From Pseudomonadota bacterium (GTDB taxonomy: Bacteria > Pseudomonadota > Gammaproteobacteria > Burkholderiales > Rhodocyclaceae): a DNA stretch of 64,000 nucleotides. The notes beneath the pieces are model-generated. The model worked only from the letters and a program-made list of their open reading frames with translations. It searched no databases and had not been told where the DNA came from. Of this stretch, positions 55,202 to 64,000 are shown in pieces. The position numbers and the translations under genes are program-made. Numbering within the stretch: the stretch's first letter is position 1; each line of letters opens with the position of its first letter. The stretch lies in NCBI GenBank assembly GCA_018262095.1, contig JAGTRW010000002.1, forward strand, positions 124,001 to 188,000, written 5' to 3'.

Positions 55202-56128
55202 ATGAATAAAGAATGCCTGGCACAAGCCATCGCGCGAATCGAAATGCTGGCGCGCCACGACCCGGGTAGCCGCGGCCTGGCGTCGTTCGCGCCAAGTTGC
55301 CAGTTGCTGCCGGCCGCCGCCGAACTCCTGCGCGGGCAGCGCGTGGTCATCGTCACCGGCTTTTGCATCCGCGCCGCGCTGGTCGGCGAGACCGACGGGC
55401 CGCCGGGCGCGCTGGCGATCGCCGACGCGCTGCGCCAGCTCGGCAAGGAGGTCGTGCTGGTCAGCGACCAGTACAGCAGCGGCCTGCTCGCCGCCGGCGC
55501 AGCGCTGTTCGGCGCGCCGTTTTCGACGCTGACGCTGGACCTGCCGCAGCAGGTCGCCGAACGCCAGATCGACGAACTGATCGCCGCCTTCAAGCCGACC
55601 CAGGTGCTCGCCATCGAGCGCCCTGGCAACGCCCGGGATGGCCATCGCTACTCGATGCGCGGCGAAATCCTCGACGACCTGGTTCCGGCCGCCGATCGTC
55701 TGCTGGCGCCACAGCCTTCATGCCGCAGCATCGCCATCGGCGACGGCGGCAACGAACTGGGGCTGGGCAGCTGGCGCGACTCGCTCAAATCGCGCGTCGC
55801 GCACGGCGATCTCATTTTCTGCGCCACCCCTGCCGATTACGTGATCCCGGCGGGAATCTCCAACTGGGGCGCTTGCGCGCTGGTCGCCGCGCTCTCGCTG
55901 CTCGCCGGCCGCCTGTTGCTGCGCCCGCCCGAGCACGAACTCGCAGTGCTGCAGGCGCTGCTCACCGCCGGCGCGGTCGACGGCTGCACCAGGAAAAACG
56001 ATCTTTCGGTCGACGGTTTGGGTTGGCAAGACTACGCGCAGACGCTCGCCGAGATCTACCAGGAGACGGTGAACACGCTCGAAACCGCCGCACAGCACGA
56101 CGGCCTGAAGGCTAACGCGATTCCTTGA
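55202..56128 (+). CDS. D-glutamate cyclase family protein (DUF4392)
   Basis: The 308-residue protein (ATG at 55202; a GTG two codons earlier is possible) carries VVIVTGFCIRAALVGETDGP then PGALAIADALRQLGKEVVLV and the later blocks LAIERPGNARDGHRYSMRGE and SIAIGDGGNELGLGSW. These match the D-glutamate cyclase C-terminal family (DUF4392), whose mammalian member converts D-glutamate to 5-oxo-D-proline. The GETDGPPGA and GDGGNE motifs are intact. It is divergent from the TAXI-TRAP genes and near gltIJKL, which suggests D-glutamate or pyroglutamate use. Its 3' end overlaps the convergent carbonic anhydrase-like gene by 17 bases. Confidence 0.82.
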   Translation: MNKECLAQAIARIEMLARHDPGSRGLASFAPSCQLLPAAAELLRGQRVVIVTGFCIRAALVGETDGPPGALAIADALRQLGKEVVLVSDQYSSGLLAAGAALFGAPFSTLTLDLPQQVAERQIDELIAAFKPTQVLAIERPGNARDGHRYSMRGEILDDLVPAADRLLAPQPSCRSIAIGDGGNELGLGSWRDSLKSRVAHGDLIFCATPADYVIPAGISNWGACALVAALSLLAGRLLLRPPEHELAVLQALLTAGAVDGCTRKNDLSVDGLGWQDYAQTLAEIYQETVNTLETAAQHDGLKANAIP

Positions 56129-57398
56129 CGATCCGGCCGAACCCCGGCTGCACCGGCCGCGCATTGGGCTTATAGAGGCGCTGGAAAATCGCCAGTTGCT
56201 CGGGCGATAGCTGTTGAGGCTGCTTGAGCACCAGCCACAACACGTCCTCGGCGCACGGCGGCGTCGTCAGCGAACCCATGAAGGTGAAATAGCGCCGACT
56301 CTCGGGCAACAATTGCGCGACGTCGAATCCCTGCCCGGGCGGCGCGACTTCGCCGCCCTTTTCGAGCGGCAGGTTGTTGAGCACCATCTGGATCAGCGGA
56401 TTCTCGACGCCGCTCTCGAGCAGCACGACGACGATCGCCAGCTTGCCATCGTCGGCCTGGTGCACCAGTTGCGCCTCCATCTCGAAGGCCTTGCCGCCGA
56501 CGGTGATCTCGGAAGGCCGATGAAAAACGATGCGCATCAACTCGTAATTCTTGCCGAGCAGCGCGAAGCTGGCGCCTCGCACGTCGACCTGCAGGCTGCT
56601 GCCCGCATCGACGACGCGGTACGGCACCGGCCAATAGGCAAACTGGATCGGTTCAAGATCGACCGCGATGGCATCGCGCAGATCGATCGGCGACTGCCGG
56701 CGACCGGCGCCGCAGGTCGCATAGCTGGCCTTGAGCCGGCTCCAGTTCTCGGCGGCGCCGTCACCTTCGTACGACCACGCGACATTCGCCGGACGATCGG
56801 CTTTGCGGTTGCGCTTATGCGAAGCCGGCGACGCCGCATGCACTGCGACCGCCCGCTGCTCCTTCTGCAGCTGTTTCTCGACCAGCGCCTCGTTCTCGCG
56901 GCGCAGCGCGCCGGCGGCCGCGCTAACCTTCTCGGCGGTCTTGCTGGCCAAGGCGAGCGACGGCGTTGCGGACTTCGGCCGGCACACTTCGCGCAGCAGC
57001 TTGTCGTCCGGCGTCCCCGAACGCACCGGCATGTCGAACGGGACCCTGACTTCCTCCTGCCGCACCAGTGCGCCGTCCTCCTTGAAGTAGCTACGCTTGA
57101 GCGTCGAGTACGTGCGCTCGGCGCAATCGTAGCGGTTCATCACCTCGATGATGCGATAGGCTGACGACGTTTTCGGATCGACGATCGACTTGTCGAGGAC
57201 GATACGCCCCTTGGCGGTCGTCTCCTTGCCGGCCTCGTTGGTGACGATGCTGGCACGGTCGATCTCGACGCGCTTGCCTTGTTCGCTGGCGACCAGCTGC
57301 CAGTCGGCAGCCACCAGCGCTGGCCAGGCAACAGCGCTCAGTGCCAGGATCAGCTTGGCGCAGCGGACGGCACTCCCGCCATGGATTATCGGTCTCAT
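56112..57398 (-). CDS. secreted carbonic anhydrase-like protein with degenerate zinc site
   Basis: The start at 57398 opens a signal peptide (RCAKLILALSAVAWPALVAA); a frame extending to 57533 would cross the thiC leader and is unlikely. Residues 30 to about 140 resemble an adhesin-E-like domain (WQLVASEQGKRVEIDRASIV...). A coiled, basic linker follows, then an alpha-carbonic anhydrase domain from about 205 (NVAWSYEGDGAAENWSRL, CGAGRRQSPIDLRDA, GSLTTPPCAEDVLWLVLKQP). The QFHFH block, which should hold two zinc His, reads RIVFH (Val291, His293), and the third His in ExHLVH is Gln310. With one ligand left, zinc-dependent catalysis is not expected; a binding role is more likely. Confidence 0.85.
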   Translation of the reverse strand: MRPIIHGGSAVRCAKLILALSAVAWPALVAADWQLVASEQGKRVEIDRASIVTNEAGKETTAKGRIVLDKSIVDPKTSSAYRIIEVMNRYDCAERTYSTLKRSYFKEDGALVRQEEVRVPFDMPVRSGTPDDKLLREVCRPKSATPSLALASKTAEKVSAAAGALRRENEALVEKQLQKEQRAVAVHAASPASHKRNRKADRPANVAWSYEGDGAAENWSRLKASYATCGAGRRQSPIDLRDAIAVDLEPIQFAYWPVPYRVVDAGSSLQVDVRGASFALLGKNYELMRIVFHRPSEITVGGKAFEMEAQLVHQADDGKLAIVVVLLESGVENPLIQMVLNNLPLEKGGEVAPPGQGFDVAQLLPESRRYFTFMGSLTTPPCAEDVLWLVLKQPQQLSPEQLAIFQRLYKPNARPVQPGFGRIVKESR

Positions 57399-57494
57399 CT
57401 TCTGTTTCACGGAAAAGCTGGCGAATACTTTAGGCCAATTCTCGAAAACGCCGGGAACAAACTGCGCCGGGCACGCATCCAATCCCAGCGTGTC

Positions 57495-57523
57495 TTGCTT
57501 AAAGTCTGCAAATCCAGTAAGTT
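57495..57523 (+). promoter_or_regulatory. candidate promoter of the thiC transcript
   Basis: TTGCTT (57495-57500) and TAAGTT (57518-57523) are separated by 17 bases. Transcription would begin near 57530, exactly at the 5' side of the TPP riboswitch. Both hexamers are imperfect, so the call rests largely on position. Confidence 0.4.
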
Positions 57524-57531
57524 GCACAGTC

Positions 57532-59628
<2,097 letters not shown>

Positions 59629-59642
59629 CAGACCCTGCAGGA

Positions 59643-59671
59643 CGCTCAGGCGCGTTTGAGGCGCCTGAGCG
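59643..59671. terminator. hairpin between convergent thiC and diguanylate cyclase genes
   Basis: CGCTCAGGCGC (59643-59653) and GCGCCTGAGCG (59661-59671) are perfect reverse complements around a seven-base loop. It begins 14 bases after the thiC stop and overlaps the last codons of the convergent gene. No long T-run follows on either side, so it is a probable but not textbook bidirectional terminator. Confidence 0.6.
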
Positions 59672-60827
59672 CCGCGCGCAGCCAGGCCCGGGCAAAAACA
59701 GTCGCGACGGGGGCCGAGCCCGGAGCCCCGTCGTCGGCGCACACCACGCGGTTGCGTCCGCCGTTCTTGGCCTGATAGAGCGCCTGGTCGGCAGCGGCAA
59801 TCAGGCCTTCGGCCAGTTGGGGCGGTGGCGCGGATGACGTCTGTGCGTCGGGCAGCATCGACAGCCCGATCGAGATGGAAACCTTGATGATCTGTCCAGA
59901 CAGCGCTTCGACCTCGGTTTCTTCGATGCAGCGGCGAATCCGTTCGGCGATCTGCCGCGAATGGTGGATCTCGGAGCGCGGCAACAGCACAACGAACTCC
60001 TCGCCGCCATAACGCGCGATGGTGTCGCCGGCGCGCAGCTGCGACTGGATGACATGAGCGACGCGGCGCAGCACCTCGTCGCCGGTCTGGTGACCATGAC
60101 TGTCATTGATCCGCTTGAACTTGTCGATGTCCAGGAACATGCACGCCAGCGGATGCTTGTAGCGGCGCGCCTGGCTGATTTCGACCAGGCAGCGGTGCTC
60201 GAAGTAGCGGCGGTTCTGCACCCCGGTCAAGCCATCGGTCAACCCGGCCAGCTTCAAGCGTTCCTGGGTCAGCGCGCTTTCCAGGCAAATGGCGATGATT
60301 TGCGCGAGCCGTTCGAGAAAATCCGTTGCGCAGCCGGCGCGATAGCGATCAGGGTCGGCGCTGCCAAAGTGCAGGCTGCCGATCAGTTCGCCCTGACGCA
60401 TCAATGGCAACAGCGCGACCGAAGCGATGGCATCCGGCGCAGAATTGAAGTGCGGCTGATGATCGGTCTCGCTGAAAGCGCCGACAAAAGGTTGGCGTGA
60501 TTCGCGGTACAAGGCCTCCAGCGGGGCGGCCGACGGGAGCAGCGTCAACCCGCTGCACGCCGCGCCCAGCCCCCCTTCCAGGATGCGCCTCGCCTCATGG
60601 TCGCGGTCGAGCAGCGCGAGGGTGACAAACTCGAGTCCGAACGCCAGCTTGTACTCGGTGAGCAGCAGGCGGACAAGCTCAAGCAGCGAGCCCGCGCCGA
60701 TCAGCAAACGCTCAAGCTGATCGAAGCGGCGCATTTTGTCTTCGTTTTGCCGGGCCTCGTGCAACAGGGTTTCCAGCCGTCGCCGCAAAGTGGAATTTTC
60801 TGCCTCGAGAGCGCTGTTCGTGGTCAT
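59646..60827 (-). CDS. diguanylate cyclase with N-terminal GAF/DUF484-like sensor
   Basis: A 393-residue cytoplasmic protein. A short N-terminal coiled coil (residues 1-35) leads to a GAF-like domain of about 150 residues (LLTEYKLAFGLEFVTLALLD... LPLMRQGELIGSLHFGSADP) similar to DUF484. The GGDEF domain follows from about residue 210, with the active site RYGGEEFVVLLPR. Five residues before it RAGD matches the RxxD inhibitory site, so product feedback is expected. It makes cyclic di-GMP, a regulator of exopolysaccharide and biofilm traits. The signal is unknown. Confidence 0.9.
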   Translation of the reverse strand: MTTNSALEAENSTLRRRLETLLHEARQNEDKMRRFDQLERLLIGAGSLLELVRLLLTEYKLAFGLEFVTLALLDRDHEARRILEGGLGAACSGLTLLPSAAPLEALYRESRQPFVGAFSETDHQPHFNSAPDAIASVALLPLMRQGELIGSLHFGSADPDRYRAGCATDFLERLAQIIAICLESALTQERLKLAGLTDGLTGVQNRRYFEHRCLVEISQARRYKHPLACMFLDIDKFKRINDSHGHQTGDEVLRRVAHVIQSQLRAGDTIARYGGEEFVVLLPRSEIHHSRQIAERIRRCIEETEVEALSGQIIKVSISIGLSMLPDAQTSSAPPPQLAEGLIAAADQALYQAKNGGRNRVVCADDGAPGSAPVATVFARAWLRAALRRLKRA

Positions 60828-60934
60828 GGGGGCATGCTACCACCAATAGTCGACGGCGATGTCCGCCGCAACAGGCGGTCAATCGGGGCAAATAGAAAGC
60901 CGCCGGCTCGCTTGAGTTCTATAGAATGCGCGGC

Positions 60935-61762
60935 ATGGAATTACGCAATGCGCGCCGCTCGCTCTGGCTAGCGGTCGGCACCTCGCTGCTGCTGCACGCG
61001 GCCGTTCTGTTTATCGGCTTCTCCTCGCCAGGCCCTGCCACGACAGGCGGCACGGCACGCCTGCAGGCCACGCTAAGCAGCCCCGCGCCGCCGACACCGT
61101 CGATGCCTCCGGCGCCAGCCAGTGCGCCGACGCCCCCCTCCCGCACCGCGCCGCAGGCGAGCAGGCCGGCCGCATCGCGCGCGCCGGGTGAAACGCGAAA
61201 GTTGAACGCGCCGGCCGGCGCCTGGAAAGCCCCTTCATGGACCGCCGCCGAACGCGCTGACATGAATAAATTTCTCGACGAACTGGCCGCGCAGGCCAGG
61301 CCGCCAAGCGGCCACGAATTGGCCGAAAAGGCCCGGGTCATGGCCCGGCAGATGCGCTCGCCGACGCCGGACGACGAGCCGGCCGATCCGTCAGGAAACA
61401 ATGCCGTTGAACCCTACAGCCTGGAGATGTATTTCGATGCCTTTGTCAAGAAGCTCAACCGCAGCGCCGCTTTTGTCAAAAATGATCCGCGCCCCCCGGG
61501 ATCGCGCAAGGCCTTGGTACAAATCGCCCTCAACGCCGACGGCTCGCTCAAAAGCTACCGCGTCCTGCGTTCCGGTGATCAGGCCGCCGAAATCGCCTAC
61601 ATCAGGAGCGTCATCGAGCGTGCATCTCCGTTTTCAGCGTTTCCTCGCGACATCCGCCAGGTCAGCGATTCGCTGTCGATCCTGATGTGTATTCTTCCGG
61701 CACGCGCGGGCGCGGGCGGCGGCTTCTCACGCAGCTTCGGCGCTCAGGATTGCCGGGACTGA
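60935..61762 (+). CDS. TonB-like energy transducer
   Basis: The 275-residue product (ATG at 60935; an in-frame ATG at 60926 is possible) has one N-terminal membrane helix (SLWLAVGTSLLLHAAVLFIG). A Pro/Ala-rich periplasmic stretch of about 70 residues follows, and then a C-terminal TonB-type domain (SRKALVQIALNADGSLKSYR, then an alpha-helix IAYIRSVIERASPFSAFP). It is a TonB/TolA C-terminal-family protein. No exbB-exbD genes are nearby. It is transcribed divergently from one diguanylate cyclase gene and its end overlaps the other by 19 bases. Confidence 0.75.
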   Translation: MELRNARRSLWLAVGTSLLLHAAVLFIGFSSPGPATTGGTARLQATLSSPAPPTPSMPPAPASAPTPPSRTAPQASRPAASRAPGETRKLNAPAGAWKAPSWTAAERADMNKFLDELAAQARPPSGHELAEKARVMARQMRSPTPDDEPADPSGNNAVEPYSLEMYFDAFVKKLNRSAAFVKNDPRPPGSRKALVQIALNADGSLKSYRVLRSGDQAAEIAYIRSVIERASPFSAFPRDIRQVSDSLSILMCILPARAGAGGGFSRSFGAQDCRD

Positions 61763-62811
61763 GCGTCAGCCGCCCGCGGCAACCCGGCGGCGGCCACGGT
61801 CACGCGGTTGCGTCCCTGATTCTTGGAGACGTAGAGCGCGCCGTCGGCGCGGTCGATGAACTCGCGCGCCGTTTCGCCAGCACAATAGCCGGCGACGCCA
61901 AAGGACACCGTGATCTGTGCGATTTCCTGACGGTTGTCGGCGCGTCGAATCCGGCTTGCCTCAATCGTCGTGCGGATCTTTTCGGCGAGCGCGCAGGCGC
62001 CGTCGAGGGTCGTTTCGGGAAGCAGCACGACGAACTCCTCGCCGCCGTAGCGGGCCGCCGTATCCCTGCCCTTGATGTTGGCCTTGAGAATTTTGGCGAC
62101 GCTGCAGATGACCTTGTCGCCAAAGAGATGGCCGTAGGCGTCATTGACCTTCTTGAAATGGTCGATGTCGGCGATCAGCAGGCAGGGGCCGTGCTCAGCC
62201 AAGTCAATCGCCGCTAGACAGGCGGCCAACGCCAGATCGAATCCGCGGCGGTTGACCAGCCCGGTCAGACTGTCGGCGATCGCTTCTTCGCGTGCCCGGC
62301 CGACTTCCTGGCGCAGCATCTCGATCTCGTTCTGGCTTTCGTCGAGGCGCTCCTTGAGGGCGGCGATGGCGCCCTGCATTTCTCGGGTACCGAAGAGCAA
62401 CCGGTCGATTCCCTCGACGACGCTGGGATCCGCTGCTGAGCCCCCCAGCTCTTCGCTCCACTGCGCCAGCTCCTGGCCAAAGAGTTCGGCGCGATCTTCG
62501 GCGTGCGCCGCCGACTGCGCCATGTCGCTCAGCACTTTATGGAGACCGGCGCGCAAACGCTGCGCCGTCTTCTCGTCGATTTCAGCGATGTATTTCCGGA
62601 AAAGCTCGGCGGTAGACGCTTCATCGAGCACGGCACCGTCTTTGCTGAGCTCGTCGATCGCCGCCTTGAGCGGCGGGTTGATTCCCGCCACGTACTCATA
62701 CCAGACCGCGTAGCTGATCGGATGCAGCGCAGCCGCCTGGCGCGACATCAGGGGCAGCGACAGCCTCAGATACTCGGCGCTCTGATTGACGGTTTCGCGG
62801 TATCTGCTCAT
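61744..62811 (-). CDS. diguanylate cyclase (GGDEF) with helical N-terminal domain
   Basis: The start at 62811 gives 355 residues (MSRYRETVNQSAEYLRLSLP). The N-terminal 180 residues are helical and resemble the uncharacterised sensory region of this proteobacterial cyclase group (LSLPLMSRQAAALHPISYAV WYEYVAG split here). The GGDEF domain has DSLTGLVNRRGFDLAL and the active site RYGGEEFVVLLPE. The RxxD inhibitory site is replaced by KGRD, so feedback inhibition may be weak. It would make cyclic di-GMP in the cytoplasm. The intergenic region to imuA holds a LexA box. Confidence 0.88.
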   Translation of the reverse strand: MSRYRETVNQSAEYLRLSLPLMSRQAAALHPISYAVWYEYVAGINPPLKAAIDELSKDGAVLDEASTAELFRKYIAEIDEKTAQRLRAGLHKVLSDMAQSAAHAEDRAELFGQELAQWSEELGGSAADPSVVEGIDRLLFGTREMQGAIAALKERLDESQNEIEMLRQEVGRAREEAIADSLTGLVNRRGFDLALAACLAAIDLAEHGPCLLIADIDHFKKVNDAYGHLFGDKVICSVAKILKANIKGRDTAARYGGEEFVVLLPETTLDGACALAEKIRTTIEASRIRRADNRQEIAQITVSFGVAGYCAGETAREFIDRADGALYVSKNQGRNRVTVAAAGLPRAADAQSRQS

Positions 62812-62941
62812 CGGGAAGAACCTTGTTTGGCCAAATCGCCGACCACGGCAAGCGAGGATCATTACATAGCCCCTTGAGAATATCCAGCCTGTTGCGGTGC
62901 AAAAAATCGATGGCGGCGCAACATTATTTGACCTGCGCGTT

Positions 62942-62961
62942 TACTGTATATAATTACAGTA
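62942..62961 (+). promoter_or_regulatory. LexA (SOS) box upstream of imuA
   Basis: TACTGTATATAATTACAGTA matches the E. coli-type LexA consensus CTGT-N8-ACAG exactly, with an AT-rich centre, and is palindromic at 8 of 10 arm positions. It ends 19 bases before the imuA start codon. The imuA-imuB genes are expected to be induced by DNA damage. Confidence 0.88.
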
Positions 62962-62980
62962 CTTATCCACGGAGTTGACC

Positions 62981-63715
62981 ATGCTTTCCGCCGCCCCCGT
63001 TTCCCTTGCTGACGTCCTGGCCCGACCCGACGTCTGGCGTGCCAACGGTCTGGCCAGCGCGGCCATCCCGACGCTGGGCAGCGGCTTTGCTGCGCTCGAC
63101 GATGAGCTGCCGGGAGGCGGCTGGCCGCGTGGCACACTCACTGAAATCCTCTCGGACCAAGCCGGCGTCGGCGAGTGCTCGCTGCTGATGCCGGCCCTCG
63201 CCCAGCTTGCCGACCAAGGAAAATTCTCGCTGCTGGTCGCGCCGCCGCAGGCGCTCAATGCGCCGGCCTGGGCGTCGTCGGGGATCGATCTGGCGCGGCT
63301 CATCGTCGTCTCGCCAAGCCGGGCGAGCGAGTCCTTGTGGGCCGCCGAACAAGCCTTGGCGAGCGGTGCGCTGGGCGGCGTATTGTGCTGGACGACGCGC
63401 ATCGACGCGCGCCAGGTCAGGCGCCTGGAGGTCGCCGCCGGCAACGGCGAGACGCTGGCCTTCGTGTTTCGGCCAGCGCGGGCGCGCGCCGAGTCGTCGC
63501 CTTGCGCGCTGCGCCTCTTGCTCTCGGCCGGTGCGCGCGGCACGCTCGCGATCGATCTGCTCAAGCGCCGCGGGCCACCGTGCGCGCGAACGCTCAATCT
63601 CGCTGTCGCACGCCCAGTCGAATGGCGCGAAGACCATGCCCCCCAATCTGCTCTGGCTCGCGGTCAGTTTCCCGCACCTGCCGCTCGAAGCCAACGCCCC
63701 GCTGTGCTCGCCTAG
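62981..63715 (+). CDS. imuA: translesion synthesis-associated protein ImuA
   Basis: The ATG at 62981 has GGAG eight bases upstream; TTG at 62975 is less likely. The 244-residue product has LGSGFAALDDELPGGGWPRG followed by TLTEILSDQAGVGECSLLMP and LARLIVVSPSRASESLWAAE, the RecA/SulA-like pattern of ImuA. The Walker-like loop is degenerate, as usual in the family. With ImuB and DnaE2 it forms an SOS-induced mutasome. Its end overlaps the imuB start by about 80 bases. Confidence 0.9.
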   Translation: MLSAAPVSLADVLARPDVWRANGLASAAIPTLGSGFAALDDELPGGGWPRGTLTEILSDQAGVGECSLLMPALAQLADQGKFSLLVAPPQALNAPAWASSGIDLARLIVVSPSRASESLWAAEQALASGALGGVLCWTTRIDARQVRRLEVAAGNGETLAFVFRPARARAESSPCALRLLLSAGARGTLAIDLLKRRGPPCARTLNLAVARPVEWREDHAPQSALARGQFPAPAARSQRPAVLA

Positions 63716-64000
63716 CGCGGTGGTCGAAGACGGCCGCGTCGTGCTCGCCGACGCGCTCGCCCGTGCGGCCGGAATCGACCGCGGGACCGGCGTCGCCGCG
63801 GCGCGCATGCTGGCCCCGGCGATTACCCTGCTGGCGCGCAGCCGTTCGCGCGAAGCCGCTGCGCTGCAAACGCTGGCGGGTTGGGCGGGCCGCTTTACGT
63901 CGCGCGTGAGCGTCACGCCCGACGCCTTGCTGCTCGAAGTCGGCAGCTGTCTGCGCCTGTTCGGCGGATTGGACAAGGTGGCCAACGCGGTCGGCGAAGG
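63635..64000 (+). CDS. imuB: DNA polymerase Y-family protein ImuB (partial, cut by window edge)
   Basis: The frame opens at ATG 63635 and stays open to the window end, giving 122 residues. MPPNLLWLAVSFPHLPLEAN is the typical ImuB start (LWLAxxFPxLPLE), and the second part LEVGSCLRLFGGLDKVANAV carries the S-x-R-L-F-G-G block of Y-family polymerase-like proteins. ImuB is a non-catalytic bridge linking ImuA, DnaE2 and the beta clamp. A dnaE2 gene is expected beyond the window. Confidence 0.88.

Overview
The window looks like chromosomal DNA of a Gram-negative betaproteobacterium, most likely of the Rhodocyclales (Dechloromonas/Accumulibacter-like). The evidence is the heptosyltransferase I - Kdo transferase - tolC - pcm neighbourhood, a MarR-type EPS-associated regulator, a TAXI-type TRAP transporter, an imuA-imuB mutagenesis cassette behind a LexA box, and high-GC codon use in the right half. 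The genus is inferred from gene content only. Many gene starts were chosen from visible Shine-Dalgarno sequences or ATGA overlaps.

Bases 1-35,432 are a large surface-polysaccharide locus, mostly on the minus strand and clearly richer in A+T than the rest, patchily so, as expected for transferred O-antigen/EPS DNA. Nucleotide-sugar supply lies at its right end: rmlB, a truncated rmlD, phosphomannomutase, manC, rmlA, a MarR_EPS regulator with a palindromic operator over its start site, gmd and fcl. Together these make GDP-mannose, GDP-L-fucose and dTDP-4-keto-6-deoxyglucose. Next come an ABC exporter (wzm-wzt), methyltransferases, two GT11 fucosyltransferases, GT2 and GT4 enzymes, an epimerase and a GDP-mannose mannosyl hydrolase. 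A tightly coupled four-gene cassette (DPM1-like GT2 fused to a methyltransferase, a second methyltransferase, a flippase-like membrane protein, a GT-C-like protein) faces a plus-strand pair (GMD-like SDR, sugar C-methyltransferase). The left end holds an acyltransferase, a methyltransferase broken by a nonsense codon, further glycosyltransferases, a PglC-like initiating transferase, a Wzy-like polymerase and a Wzx flippase that runs off the window. Both a Wzx/Wzy route and a Wzm/Wzt route are therefore encoded. A decayed IS3-type orfA and the broken rml genes show that the locus has been rearranged.

Bases 35,433-37,535 form a short junction with a periplasmic ATP-dependent DNA ligase and a HEPN/MNT toxin-antitoxin pair. 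From 37,536 the core genome resumes: waaC-waaA (LPS core), an NlpC/P60 peptidase, then a minus-strand run tetR - adaptor - RND pump - pcm - tolC with a clear TetR operator. A glutamate/aspartate ABC transporter (gltI-J-K-L) follows behind a sigma-54-type promoter, then a TAXI receptor with a fused TRAP permease, and a D-glutamate cyclase-family protein, which suggests an acidic amino-acid theme.

The right end has a carbonic anhydrase-like secreted protein that has lost two of three zinc histidines, a TPP riboswitch in front of thiC, two diguanylate cyclases flanking a TonB-like protein, and the SOS-controlled imuA-imuB genes, the last cut by the window edge. No tRNA, rRNA or CRISPR array was seen.
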